Part shown: piece after piece, positions 1 through 8,725 of the stretch
Layout of the letters: every line of letters begins with the position of its first letter
Numbering within the stretch: the first letter of the stretch is position 1
Assembly (NCBI RefSeq): GCF_021442025.1
Contig: NZ_CP090446.1
Coordinates: 2,232,001 to 2,296,000 of the forward strand
DNA from: Sphingobacterium sp. SRCM116780
Lineage (GTDB): Bacteria; Bacteroidota; Bacteroidia; Sphingobacteriales; Sphingobacteriaceae
Direction of reading: 5' to 3'
DNA length: 64,000 nt
The notes under the pieces: model-generated
The model's input: the letters and a program-made list of their open reading frames with translations, nothing else
What the model was told of the DNA's origin: nothing
Databases searched by the model: none
Position numbers and translations under genes: made by a program

Positions 1-1026
1 ATCTTTGAATGGATGTTGGATCGTGATATGAAAATTAAAGTTTCATTCCCTTGGTCAGCAAAAACATTACAGAATGCAAACTTCCAGTTCATCAAGAAAA
101 GAAAAGGTCTTTACATTGTCTCTATTATTGTTGTAATCGCCTGCTTTGCCTCTATCTTCATTAAAGGATTTAGTCAAGGGGTAGATTTCCAAGGTGGACG
201 TACCTATACCATTCGTTACGAAAAACCGGTTGATTTGGAATCTGTACGTCATCATTTAGATCAGGCCTTCCAAAAAACAACGGAGGTTAAAATATTTGGA
301 TCCGCTAACCAAGTTCGTGTAACAACAACTTATCACATCAACGAAACTTCCGATGATGCCGATAAAGAAGTGTTAACGAAACTGAATGAAGGATTATCTA
401 AAGTAGATGGTGCAAATAAACATGAGATTCTTTCTTCTCAGAAAGTAGGCCCTAGTATCGCAACAGATATGAAATCCAGATCGATATATGCGACCATATT
501 CTCTTTACTTATTATTGCAGGATACATCTTATTACGTTTCCATAAATGGCAATATTCAGCAGGGGCAGCTATTGCTACCCTACATGATGCTATCATCGTA
601 TTGGGATTATTCTCTATTTTAGACGGTATAGTTCCATTCTCGTTAGATATTGACCAACATTTCATTGCAGCGATTTTAACTGTACTCGGTTATTCCGTAA
701 ATGATACGGTGGTGGTATTTGACCGTATTCGTGAAGACGTGAACAAGCCAAATGCTTTAAGTAAAGATTTTGGCGAAACAATTAATCATGCGATCAATAC
801 AACCTTAAGTAGAACTGTTATTACTTCATTAACGATCATATTCGTATTGACAGTATTATTCATATTTGGTGGTGAAGTAATCAGAGGATTCTCTTTCGCA
901 ATCTTAATTGGTATTATTGTAGGTACTTATTCATCCATATTCTTAGCTGCTCCAGCAGTTTATGATTTTAGCAAAGGAAAACATTTGGCTAACGCTCCTA
1001 AAAAAGCAGAGCCAGTGACACCATAA
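1..1026 (+). CDS. secDF: Protein translocase SecDF, C-terminal (SecF) part, cut by window start
   Basis: The reading frame is open from base 1 and the first visible methionines lie inside it, so the gene begins upstream; the visible 341 codons are the SecF half of the fused SecDF usual in Bacteroidota. SecDF is an inner-membrane accessory of SecYEG that uses the proton gradient to help pull exported proteins through. Visible are a first membrane segment (VSIIVVIACFASIFI), the SecF signature GVDFQGGRTY, a periplasmic domain, then a cluster of membrane segments containing the LGYSVNDTVVVFDRIRE motif typical of SecF. A strong terminator follows directly, so this is the end of its transcript. Identity is secure; the length of the missing SecD half cannot be judged. 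Confidence 0.95.
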   Translation: MFEWMLDRDMKIKVSFPWSAKTLQNANFQFIKKRKGLYIVSIIVVIACFASIFIKGFSQGVDFQGGRTYTIRYEKPVDLESVRHHLDQAFQKTTEVKIFGSANQVRVTTTYHINETSDDADKEVLTKLNEGLSKVDGANKHEILSSQKVGPSIATDMKSRSIYATIFSLLIIAGYILLRFHKWQYSAGAAIATLHDAIIVLGLFSILDGIVPFSLDIDQHFIAAILTVLGYSVNDTVVVFDRIREDVNKPNALSKDFGETINHAINTTLSRTVITSLTIIFVLTVLFIFGGEVIRGFSFAILIGIIVGTYSSIFLAAPAVYDFSKGKHLANAPKKAEPVTP

Positions 1027-1048
1027 CTGCTGCTAAAGCAACTTTTTT

Positions 1049-1085
1049 AAAAGGCTTTCAGAATTAATCTGAAAGCCTTTTTTAT
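1049..1085 (+). terminator. Intrinsic terminator of secDF
   Basis: A perfect 14-bp stem (1049-1062 with 1068-1081) around a 5-base loop runs into a T-rich tail, 23 bases after the secDF stop codon. Confidence 0.9.
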
Positions 1086-1110
1086 TTTAAAATAAATTAC
1101 AATAATACTT

Positions 1111-1157
1111 GTTGTACTAAATATTATTATCATTATATTTGTTATGCTAAATATTAT
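1111..1157 (+). promoter_or_regulatory. marR operon promoter with 17-bp direct repeat (likely operator)
   Basis: TTG at 1112-1114, a 19-base spacer and TATATTTG at 1134-1141 match the Bacteroidota -33/-7 promoter. Two 17-bp direct repeats that differ at two positions lie at 1111-1127 and 1141-1157, 30 bp apart, covering the -33 box and the predicted transcription start (about 1147). This layout fits autoregulation by the MarR protein encoded next; operator function is inferred. Confidence 0.7.
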
Positions 1158-1173
1158 CAAAACAAATATTTAT

Positions 1174-1608
1174 ATGCAAAACGAAAAATTCAATCGATAC
1201 TCATTCATTCTGGAGCGAACGGCAAAAAAAGTAAAACAATTTGCTCAAAATTCATTTTCCAATAACGGATTTGACATTACAGTAGACCAATGGACAATCA
1301 TTAAAACGCTCTACGAAAATGACAGTCTATTACAGAAAGAATTGGCGGAAAAATGTAATAAGGATCAACCCACATTGACACGTATTGTCGATATATTAAT
1401 AAAAAAGGGATTGACCGAAAGAATAGTACATCCTTCTGATCGCCGTGGACTCTATGTTCATTTAACAGAAGAGGGACAAAAAAAAGTAGCCTTGTTATCC
1501 CCTATTATTGCCAACATTCGAATGAAGGCTTGGGACAATTTAACAGAGCAGGACTTTACAGAGCTGACCCGTATTCTTGATAAGATTTATAATAATTTAA
1601 ATGACTAA
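1174..1608 (+). CDS. MarR-family transcriptional regulator
   Basis: A 144-residue winged-helix regulator. The DNA-binding part is visible as the LLQKELAEKCNKDQPTLTRI recognition region followed by the wing HPSDRRGLYVHLTEEG, the typical MarR pattern. The frame also opens at 1144, but that ATG sits at the predicted transcription start, so the ATG at 1174 (MQNEKFNRYS) is preferred and gives the usual family length. It overlaps the next gene by 8 bases and heads a three-gene operon with a ferredoxin reductase and a ferredoxin, so it probably controls a redox function. The ligand or signal is unknown; direct repeats over its promoter suggest that it represses itself. Confidence 0.85.
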   Translation: MQNEKFNRYSFILERTAKKVKQFAQNSFSNNGFDITVDQWTIIKTLYENDSLLQKELAEKCNKDQPTLTRIVDILIKKGLTERIVHPSDRRGLYVHLTEEGQKKVALLSPIIANIRMKAWDNLTEQDFTELTRILDKIYNNLND

Positions 1609-2623
1609 AAATCGTAATATGATTACAACAGACATATGTATTATAGGCGCTGGTCCTGTCGGATTATTTGCTGTATTTGAAGCAGGTTTATTAAAAATGA
1701 GATGCCATCTTATTGATGTTTTACCCCAAGTTGGAGGTCAATTATCAGAGATATATCCACATAAACCAATTTATGATATCCCCGGTTATCCAACGATCCG
1801 TGCGCAGGAATTGATTGAGAATCAAATGAAACAAATTGAACCATTTAAACCGACATTTACCTTAGGTGAACGTGTTGATGGTTTAGAAAAACAAGAGGAC
1901 GGTTCTTATATCGTGATAAGTTCTGAAGGCACCAAAATTTATTGTCAAGTTGTCGTTATTGCCGGTGGATTAGGTTGTTTTGAACCGCGAAAACCAGAAA
2001 TTGTCAACTTAGCTAAATATGAAAGAAAAGGAATCGATTATATGGTCAAAAATCCTGAATCCTATCGAGATAAGAAGATTGTGATAGCAGGTGGAGGAGA
2101 TTCTGCTTTAGATTGGACGATTTATTTAACGGATATTGCAAAAGAGATTACGTTGATCCATCGTAGCGATTCTTTTAGGGGAGCTCCCGATTCGGCAGAT
2201 AAAGTGTACGAACTTGCCCAAAAAGGTAGAATCAATCTGTTATTGTCTCACAATCTTGCTGATGTACATGGTGCGGAGAATCTATCACACGTAATCGCAA
2301 CCAATAAACTGAAAGAAGAAGTTAAAATGGAAGCGGATTATTTCATACCCTTGTTTGGTTTGACACCAAAATTGGGACCGATAGCAGAATGGGGATTAAA
2401 TATTGATAAGAATGCAATTGAAGTTAATACAATGGATTATTCTACCAATGTGGAACGTATCTATGCGATTGGCGATATCAATACCTATGCAGGAAAACTG
2501 AAGCTGATCTTATGTGGTTACCATGAAGCAGCATTAATGGCACAAAGTGCATTCAAATATGTTTATCCAGATCAAAAGTTAAGCTTTAAATATACGACTG
2601 TAAACGGAATCAATACTTTTTAA
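1601..2623 (+). CDS. Ferredoxin--NADP(+) reductase, thioredoxin-reductase-like type
   Basis: A 340-residue flavoprotein with two Rossmann motifs: FAD-binding IIGAGPVGLFAVFEAG near the N-terminus and NADPH-binding IAGGGDSALDW at mid-length, then GDINTYAGKLKLILCGYHEA near the C-terminus. The fold resembles thioredoxin reductase but the redox CxxC is absent (only one Cys in GGLGCFEPRKP), which is the mark of the YumC-type ferredoxin-NADP reductase. The next gene encodes a 2Fe-2S ferredoxin and starts on the last base of this stop codon, so the two are very likely redox partners. An alternative start is the ATG at 1619, which would remove the overlap with marR. Confidence 0.85.
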   Translation: MTKNRNMITTDICIIGAGPVGLFAVFEAGLLKMRCHLIDVLPQVGGQLSEIYPHKPIYDIPGYPTIRAQELIENQMKQIEPFKPTFTLGERVDGLEKQEDGSYIVISSEGTKIYCQVVVIAGGLGCFEPRKPEIVNLAKYERKGIDYMVKNPESYRDKKIVIAGGGDSALDWTIYLTDIAKEITLIHRSDSFRGAPDSADKVYELAQKGRINLLLSHNLADVHGAENLSHVIATNKLKEEVKMEADYFIPLFGLTPKLGPIAEWGLNIDKNAIEVNTMDYSTNVERIYAIGDINTYAGKLKLILCGYHEAALMAQSAFKYVYPDQKLSFKYTTVNGINTF

Positions 2624-2955
2624 TGATGGAAGATATTATTCAAATAGAAATTGAAGATCGTGATGGCACGACGCAGGTGATTGAAGTTCCCACAGATGTT
2701 AACTTATCCTTAATGGAGTTGTTGAAAGCTTCAGAATATGAGGTTTTAGCAACATGTGGAGGAATGGCTTTATGTGCCACATGTCATGTACAAATTAAAT
2801 CTGGAGCAGAAAACCTACCAGAACCCCAGGATCAAGAATTAGATATGCTGGACACCTTGCCAGATGCAGATAACGATAGCCGTTTAGCGTGTCAGTTACG
2901 ATTAACAAATGAAAATGAAGGTTTAAGTATTAAAATCAAAGGCGCGCTTCAATAA
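2623..2955 (+). CDS. 2Fe-2S ferredoxin
   Basis: A 110-residue ferredoxin with cluster ligands C45, C51, C54 and C90 in the C-x5-C-x2-C ... C arrangement of adrenodoxin-like ferredoxins (CGGMALCATCH, then LACQL). The start is either of two adjacent ATG codons (2623 or 2626); the first overlaps the reductase stop by one base, which indicates translational coupling. It is the likely electron partner of the upstream reductase. What it feeds (an oxygenase, a heme-degrading enzyme or Fe-S repair) cannot be told from the window because no acceptor gene lies alongside. Confidence 0.88.
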   Translation: MMEDIIQIEIEDRDGTTQVIEVPTDVNLSLMELLKASEYEVLATCGGMALCATCHVQIKSGAENLPEPQDQELDMLDTLPDADNDSRLACQLRLTNENEGLSIKIKGALQ

Positions 2956-3003
2956 CAAATAATACAAAGTGTACTTTATACACCTTAATTTAAAAAAATA
3001 ACA

Positions 3004-3043
3004 GCAGATCGAATTAATAGACTATGCAATTAATTTGATCTGC
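3004..3043 (+). terminator. Hairpin after the ferredoxin operon, possible terminator
   Basis: A 15-bp stem with one G-T pair (3004-3018 with 3029-3043) lies between the ferredoxin and ndh genes. The following bases are not a clean T-tract, so termination is plausible but not certain. The rest of 2956-3221 is AT-rich and holds no gene I can see. Confidence 0.45.
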
Positions 3044-3221
3044 AATAGATTGATTAACAAGACTTAACAAAAATAACAAAATAACGAAAATACAAATCAC
3101 TAATAAAAATGACAATAAAAAGCAGTAATGCCTAAAGATATTTTAGCTTTTTGAATGGAAAATTAAGATATTTGCAGAAGGATTACAATTTTCCGAATAT
3201 TTTATATAAATTTTAGATAAT

Positions 3222-4538
3222 ATGCTAAGCAATCGTTCAGATACAAAATTCCCAAAAGTAGTCATCATTGGCGCAGGTTTTGGTGGAATTGAAGTTGCTA
3301 AAAAGTTAAAAAATAAGGATGTAGAAGTGCTGTTATTAGACAGAAATAATTTTCATACATTCCAACCTTTAATGTACCAAGTTGCTACGGGTACGTTATC
3401 CGCAGATTCGATCTCTTTCCCTGTTCGTAAGATGTTCAAATCTCAAGAGAATTTTAGTTTTAGAATTGCAGAAGTTAAACATATTGATTCTTCCAATAAA
3501 TTAGTGCAAACAGATATCGGTGACTTCGAATATGATTATCTAGTTGTTGCGACTGGTGCTACGACAAACTTTTTTGGCAATCAACAAATTGCAACATATG
3601 CTTTACCAATGAAGAGCATTCAGGAAGCATTAAACATCCGAAGTTTTGTTTTGCAAAATCTGGAAGAGGCTGTTCAAATTGAGAACCCTGAAGAACGCAA
3701 ACCATTTCTAAATTTTGTCATTGTTGGTGGTGGCCCAACAGGCGTTGAACTCTCTGGTGCAATCGCTGAAATCAGAAATAATATACTAGAGAAAGATTAC
3801 CCTGAACTTCGCAAAGAGGAAATGAACGTTTACTTAGTTGAGGGTCAGAGTAAAGTATTAGCGAACTTATCTGAGAAATCTGCTGAAGATTCTGAAAGAT
3901 ATTTAAAAGCCTTAGGTGTTAAAATATTATTAAACGTTTCTGTTACAGGTTTTGATGGAACTGCCATATCATTTGGTGATGGAAGTACGATAGAAACAAA
4001 AACAGTTATTTGGGGTGCAGGTGTTGCGGGTCAATTTCCAAGTGGCTTCAAAAAAGAGAATATTCAACGTGGCAATCGTATTCAAACCGATGATCAATGT
4101 CGTGTATTGGATATGGAAAATGTATATGCAATTGGGGATGTTTCGGCCTTTATTACAGAAGATCTTCCCCGCGGACTACCAGGTGTTGCGCCAGCAGCAC
4201 AACAACAAGGTAAGTATGTAGCAGAACACATCAGTAAAGTGATGAATAATCAATCTACTGAAAAATTCAGTTATTTCGACAAAGGTTCTATGGCTACTAT
4301 TGGACGTGCTAAAGCTGTTGTCGATATGGGTAAAATACATTTCAACGGATTCTTCGGTTGGATCGTTTGGATGTTTGTTCATTTAATGTCTATTTTTGGT
4401 TTTAGAAACAAAGTGATTACCTTTATCAACTGGACGGTGAAATTTTTCACCAAGAACTCGGGTGTACGTTTGATTTTTTATAAATACAAACAACCAACTC
4501 CAGAAAAAAAGATAGAGGAAGTATTAGAAAATCACTAA
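3222..4538 (+). CDS. ndh: Type II NADH dehydrogenase (NDH-2)
   Basis: A 438-residue FAD- and NAD-binding membrane-associated dehydrogenase that passes electrons from NADH to quinone without pumping protons. It has VVIIGAGFGGIEVAKKL for FAD at the N-terminus, FVIVGGGPTGVELSGAIAE for NADH near residue 165, the conserved YAIGDVSAF segment and a quinone-site region LPGVAPAAQQQGKYVAEHI. A hydrophobic C-terminal stretch (FFGWIVWMFVHLMSIFGF) followed by basic residues is the membrane anchor typical of this family. The next gene starts two bases after the stop, so both are probably on one mRNA. Confidence 0.92.
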   Translation: MLSNRSDTKFPKVVIIGAGFGGIEVAKKLKNKDVEVLLLDRNNFHTFQPLMYQVATGTLSADSISFPVRKMFKSQENFSFRIAEVKHIDSSNKLVQTDIGDFEYDYLVVATGATTNFFGNQQIATYALPMKSIQEALNIRSFVLQNLEEAVQIENPEERKPFLNFVIVGGGPTGVELSGAIAEIRNNILEKDYPELRKEEMNVYLVEGQSKVLANLSEKSAEDSERYLKALGVKILLNVSVTGFDGTAISFGDGSTIETKTVIWGAGVAGQFPSGFKKENIQRGNRIQTDDQCRVLDMENVYAIGDVSAFITEDLPRGLPGVAPAAQQQGKYVAEHISKVMNNQSTEKFSYFDKGSMATIGRAKAVVDMGKIHFNGFFGWIVWMFVHLMSIFGFRNKVITFINWTVKFFTKNSGVRLIFYKYKQPTPEKKIEEVLENH

Positions 4539-4539
4539 A

Positions 4540-6192
4540 ATGGATAACAAGACAATTGCTAAAAAATTCAAATTATGTAGTCAATTAATGGAATTACATA
4601 ATGAAAATCCTTTTCGAATAAAAGCAATTGCCAGCGCATCCTTTAAATTAGATAAAGTTCCTTTTCAACTTGAAAATGCTTCTTTTGAAGAAATAAGTGC
4701 ACAACCCGGTATCGGAAAAAGTACCGCTGAAAAAATCAAGAAACTTGTAGAAACAGGCTCCTTTGATGAATTAGATTCCATGTTAAGCATTACACCAATA
4801 GGTATTTTGGAAATGCTTAACATAAAGGGTTTAGGCCCCAAGAAAATTCAAATCATTTGGAATGATCTAGAGATTGAAAGTGTAGGAGAATTACTATATG
4901 CCTGCAACGAAAACAGGCTCATAGAGGCTAAGGGTTTTGGATTAAAAACGCAGGAGGAAATCAAAAAATCTATTGAATTCTCTATTTCCAACCAAGGTTG
5001 GTTTTTATATGCAAAAGCTTTAGCACATGCAGATCAAACATTAAAATCCTTACAGCAAAGCTTATCTCCTACCCATAGTTCATTTACAGGTGATTTTCGT
5101 AGAAAATGTGAAGTCTTAAGTGCTATCGATATTATTTTAGATGCGAGTAAAGAAGCAACATTACAGTATATCCATCGTACTTACCCCAATCATGTAAAAG
5201 AAGACAATGATTATATCTCTTTTCAAGACGAAAATGGATTTTCATTTCATATTTACGTGACTACTTCGCAAGATTTTTATAAAAACTTATTGTTAACAAC
5301 AGGTTCACAAAACCATATCGAACTACTTGATCAACAAAAAATTACACCTTTAGGATCTGAAGAAGAAATATATGCGGCACATGGGTTAACGTATATCGAA
5401 CCTGAATTACGGGAAGGTTTAGATGAAGTAACATTAGCAAAAACAAATCAATTACCAACATTAATTACTTTTGAAGATCTAAAAGGAACCTTGCATAATC
5501 ACTCGACCTATAGTGATGGTGCCCATAGTTTGGCAGAGATGGCTCGATACTGTAAAGAAGATCTTGGACTTTCTTATTTTGGAATTTGCGACCACTCTAA
5601 AACTGCGGTATATGCCAATGGATTATCGATTGAGCGCGTTCAACAACAGAGGCAAGAGATCGATCAACTCAATCAACAATTAGCACCTTTCAAAATTTTC
5701 AAAGGAATTGAATCGGATATTCTTTCTGACGGATCATTGGATTATCCAGATGAAATTCTTGCCGGTTTTGATTTTGTTGTTGCTTCCGTTCACTCCAATC
5801 TGAAGATGGAGGAGGAAAAAGCAACTGCGCGATTATTGAAGGCAATTGAAAACCCTTATACGACTATATTAGGTCACCCAACAGGCCGTCTTTTATTAAG
5901 TAGATCAGGCTATCCGATAGATTACAAAAAAATTATTGATGCTTGTGCAGCCAATCAAGTTGTCATTGAAATCAATGCAAATCCATTACGTTTGGATTTA
6001 GATTGGAGATGGCATCGTTATGCACTGGAAAAAGGTGTATTATTATCGATCAATCCAGATGCACACCGAACTGAAGGATTACGCGATATGCATTATGGGG
6101 TCTTCGCTGCAAGAAAAGGTGGTTTGAGTGCTAAAAACTGCTTGAACAGTTTTTCTCTAGAGGAAATAGAAAGCTTTTTCGCTAAAAAATAA
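4540..6192 (+). CDS. PolX-like protein: degenerate X-family polymerase domain plus PHP phosphoesterase domain
   Basis: A 550-residue protein in PolX order: helix-hairpin-helix region (LSAQPGIGKSTAEKI-like segments, residues about 50-125), X-family polymerase core (about 130-290) and C-terminal PHP domain (about 318-550). The PHP metal ligands look complete (HNHSTYSDG at 319, FGICDHS, ASVHSN, LGHPTGR, NPDAH), so the 3'-5' exonuclease or phosphoesterase side should work. In the polymerase core, the position of the usual DxD pair reads A195-I-D197 and the usual third Asp reads H237, so two of the three metal-binding aspartates are missing. I infer a nuclease that has lost polymerase activity, acting in DNA repair. 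It is two bases downstream of ndh. Confidence 0.82.
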   Translation: MDNKTIAKKFKLCSQLMELHNENPFRIKAIASASFKLDKVPFQLENASFEEISAQPGIGKSTAEKIKKLVETGSFDELDSMLSITPIGILEMLNIKGLGPKKIQIIWNDLEIESVGELLYACNENRLIEAKGFGLKTQEEIKKSIEFSISNQGWFLYAKALAHADQTLKSLQQSLSPTHSSFTGDFRRKCEVLSAIDIILDASKEATLQYIHRTYPNHVKEDNDYISFQDENGFSFHIYVTTSQDFYKNLLLTTGSQNHIELLDQQKITPLGSEEEIYAAHGLTYIEPELREGLDEVTLAKTNQLPTLITFEDLKGTLHNHSTYSDGAHSLAEMARYCKEDLGLSYFGICDHSKTAVYANGLSIERVQQQRQEIDQLNQQLAPFKIFKGIESDILSDGSLDYPDEILAGFDFVVASVHSNLKMEEEKATARLLKAIENPYTTILGHPTGRLLLSRSGYPIDYKKIIDACAANQVVIEINANPLRLDLDWRWHRYALEKGVLLSINPDAHRTEGLRDMHYGVFAARKGGLSAKNCLNSFSLEEIESFFAKK

Positions 6193-6763
6193 CAATTTCT
6201 ACATTCTAAATACCAATACCCCAATAAGATTAGCGAAATAATTGCAAAAAACAGTTATATTAAATATATATGACTCTATATAATGTATTGAAGACCTAAC
6301 TTATTTAAATCACAATTGTTATTTTATCACCCTTTATCTCAAACACTCAATTATTAACCAACAAAAATAAATTTTCTACAAGGTTTTTTGACAAGGTCAA
6401 GGTAAAATCTACGCTAAATGGAAAAATATAATCAGGAATTTTGAAATATCTATTTTTATGAGGTCTTCAAAAAATACGTTAAAAGTAATTAATAGTACCA
6501 ATAACGATCAAACATAAAATATACCAGAGCTATCTAAAGAAAATATAATGATTGACACTTTTAATGACTATATTGATGTCGAAAGAGATTAATTAAAAAA
6601 TCAAAAACATAAGAAAATAGCTTTTTAATCGTTTACTTCATGTCAGCATAAGAATCTTTAAAAGAGTAATAAATTCTCAAAAAATTTTCATTACTTACTC
6701 CTAAAGATTAATATTTTTTCAGTAGGTTTGCATATTAATAAAAAGTAGCTTAACATACAGCAA
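6193..6763. other. Gene-free AT-rich stretch upstream of mreB, with a -7 box
   Basis: No reading frame with coding character is visible in this 571-base stretch. Near its end TAGGTTTG (6723-6730) matches the -7 promoter box and would start transcription about 28 bases before mreB; a clear TTG at the -33 position is not present. No convincing terminator for the preceding gene was found. Confidence 0.5.
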
Positions 6764-7789
6764 ATGGGTTTATTTAACTGGTTTACGCAAGAAGTTGCCA
6801 TCGATTTAGGTACAGCAAATACCTTAATCATCTATAATGATAAAGTAGTAGTCGATGAACCTTCAATTGTAGCTTTTGACCGTACCACAAACAAGGTAAT
6901 TGCAATCGGGCGTCAGGCAATGCAAATGGAAGGAAAGACGCATGATAATATAAAAACAGTACGTCCTCTTCGAGATGGAGTTATTGCAGATTTCACTGCC
7001 GCAGAACATTTAATTCGTGGAATGGTGAAATTAGTGAATAATGGAAAAAGTTGGTTTTTCCCATCTTTAAGAATGGTTGTCTGCATTCCATCGGGAATTA
7101 CTGAAGTTGAGAAACGTGCCGTACGTGACTCTGCAGAAATTGCAGGTGCTAAAGAAGTATATCTAATCCACGAACCTATGGCTGCCGCAGTAGGTATCGG
7201 TATTGATGTAGAAGAGCCTATGGGTAATATGATCATTGATATCGGTGGTGGAACAACAGAGATTGCTGTTATTGCGCTTTCAGGTATCGTTTGTGATCAA
7301 TCGATCCGTGTTGCGGGAGATAATTTTGATTCTGATATCGTTCAGTACATTCGTAGACAGCATAATATCATGATTGGTGAACGTACCGCGGAGAAGATCA
7401 AAATCGAAGTTGGTGCTGCCTTACCAGAGTTACAAGATCCACCTGAGGATTTCGCTGTTCAAGGACGTGATTTAATGACTGGTATTCCGAAACAGATTAC
7501 TGTTTCTTATACAGAAATTGCACATTGTTTAGACAAATCTATTTCAAAAATTGAAGAAGCAATTTTAAAAGCTTTAGAAATCACACCTCCAGAATTATCT
7601 GCTGATATTTATCAAACAGGTATCTATTTGACAGGTGGAGGAGCTTTGTTAAGAGGTTTAGATAGAAGAATTCAAGCAAAGACTAAGTTACCTGTACATA
7701 TTGCAGAAGATCCTCTTCGTGCCGTTGTTCGTGGTACTGGCATCGCATTGAAAAATATCGGAAGATTTAAATTCTTAATGCAATCGTAA
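6764..7789 (+). CDS. mreB: Rod shape-determining protein MreB
   Basis: A 341-residue actin-like ATPase that forms membrane-bound filaments guiding lateral cell-wall synthesis. Seen are the N-terminal amphipathic start MGLFNWFTQE, phosphate loop 1 DLGTANTLI, phosphate loop 2 MIIDIGGGTTEIAVI and the adenosine motif YLTGGGALLRGLD, with the normal family length. It heads the cell-shape cluster mreB-mreC-mreD-mrdA-rodA. A hairpin follows it, so mreB may be made in excess over the downstream genes. Confidence 0.97.
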   Translation: MGLFNWFTQEVAIDLGTANTLIIYNDKVVVDEPSIVAFDRTTNKVIAIGRQAMQMEGKTHDNIKTVRPLRDGVIADFTAAEHLIRGMVKLVNNGKSWFFPSLRMVVCIPSGITEVEKRAVRDSAEIAGAKEVYLIHEPMAAAVGIGIDVEEPMGNMIIDIGGGTTEIAVIALSGIVCDQSIRVAGDNFDSDIVQYIRRQHNIMIGERTAEKIKIEVGAALPELQDPPEDFAVQGRDLMTGIPKQITVSYTEIAHCLDKSISKIEEAILKALEITPPELSADIYQTGIYLTGGGALLRGLDRRIQAKTKLPVHIAEDPLRAVVRGTGIALKNIGRFKFLMQS

Positions 7790-7815
7790 TTGCCACTCAC
7801 ATTAAAATTTTATAT

Positions 7816-7853
7816 GCGATATAGTTGATTTTTCACTATATCGCTTCTTTATT
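7816..7853 (+). terminator. Hairpin between mreB and mreC, likely partial terminator
   Basis: A perfect 10-bp stem (7816-7825 with 7835-7844) with a 9-base loop is followed by a T-rich run. No obvious full promoter follows before mreC, so read-through would be needed to express the rest of the cluster. Confidence 0.7.
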
Positions 7854-7882
7854 AAATAGCAACTAGTAATAATTACCAAACA

Positions 7883-8725
7883 ATGAGAACCCTTTGGTTA
7901 TTCCTTAGACGTTACAACGCTTTCTTTTGGTTTATCCTATTTTTTGGATTTTCTATGTTTTTAGTTGTTAAAAACAATACTTTCCAACGCGCAAGTGCCC
8001 TTAACTCTTCCAATAGAATTATCGGGAATATTTATGCTAAAGTAAACTCCTGGAAAAGTTATCTATCGTTGACAGAAACCAATGACGCTCTGGTAAAAGA
8101 AAATGCATCCTTGAGAGCTAAACTTGAAAATTACCTGACAACTGACTCTGTACCTATGCTAAAACGTCCTACTATAGATAGTAGCGATTTTGGACGATAT
8201 GAGTTTATTATTGCCAGTGTCACCAACAATAGTATTCATCAAAAAAGTAATTATTTAACCTTAAATAAAGGTTCATTAGATGGAATAGAAAAAGGAATGG
8301 GTGTTATTGCTCCTAACGGAGTTGTGGGTATTATTTTAAATGTTACCCCGCATTTTTCAACTGTTCAATCTCTCCTACATCCAGATACTAAAATATCCGT
8401 TACATTGGAAAATACAGACATCTTTGGATCATTGGTTTGGGGAAATAATGTCGATTATCGTTTTGCGATGGTAAAAGAAATTCCAAATCACGTAAAAGTT
8501 AAGAAAGCTGAAAAAGTATATACATCAGGCTACTCTGCACACTTTCCAAAAGGAATACTGGTAGGTGCTGTTGTAGAAACAGGCATATCTTCAGGAGATT
8601 CTTTCTTGGATTTAAGAATACTGTTAAGCACTAATTTTTCAAACCTTCAACATGTCTACGTTGTGAAAGATCTTTTAGCAAAAGAATTACAACAAGTAGA
8701 AGCAACGAATCAGGACAATGGCTAG
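7883..8725 (+). CDS. mreC: Rod shape-determining protein MreC
   Basis: A 280-residue periplasmic scaffold of the elongasome. It has an N-terminal membrane anchor (FFWFILFFGFSMFLVV, residues about 14-29), a coiled-coil region (KVNSWKSYLSLTETNDALVKEN and onward) and the beta-barrel core with the recurring pattern LTLNKGSLDGIEKGMGVIAPNGVVGII. MreC links MreB filaments and MreD to PBP2 and RodA. It overlaps mreD by 8 bases, which implies coupled translation. Length and order match the family. Confidence 0.93.
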   Translation: MRTLWLFLRRYNAFFWFILFFGFSMFLVVKNNTFQRASALNSSNRIIGNIYAKVNSWKSYLSLTETNDALVKENASLRAKLENYLTTDSVPMLKRPTIDSSDFGRYEFIIASVTNNSIHQKSNYLTLNKGSLDGIEKGMGVIAPNGVVGIILNVTPHFSTVQSLLHPDTKISVTLENTDIFGSLVWGNNVDYRFAMVKEIPNHVKVKKAEKVYTSGYSAHFPKGILVGAVVETGISSGDSFLDLRILLSTNFSNLQHVYVVKDLLAKELQQVEATNQDNG

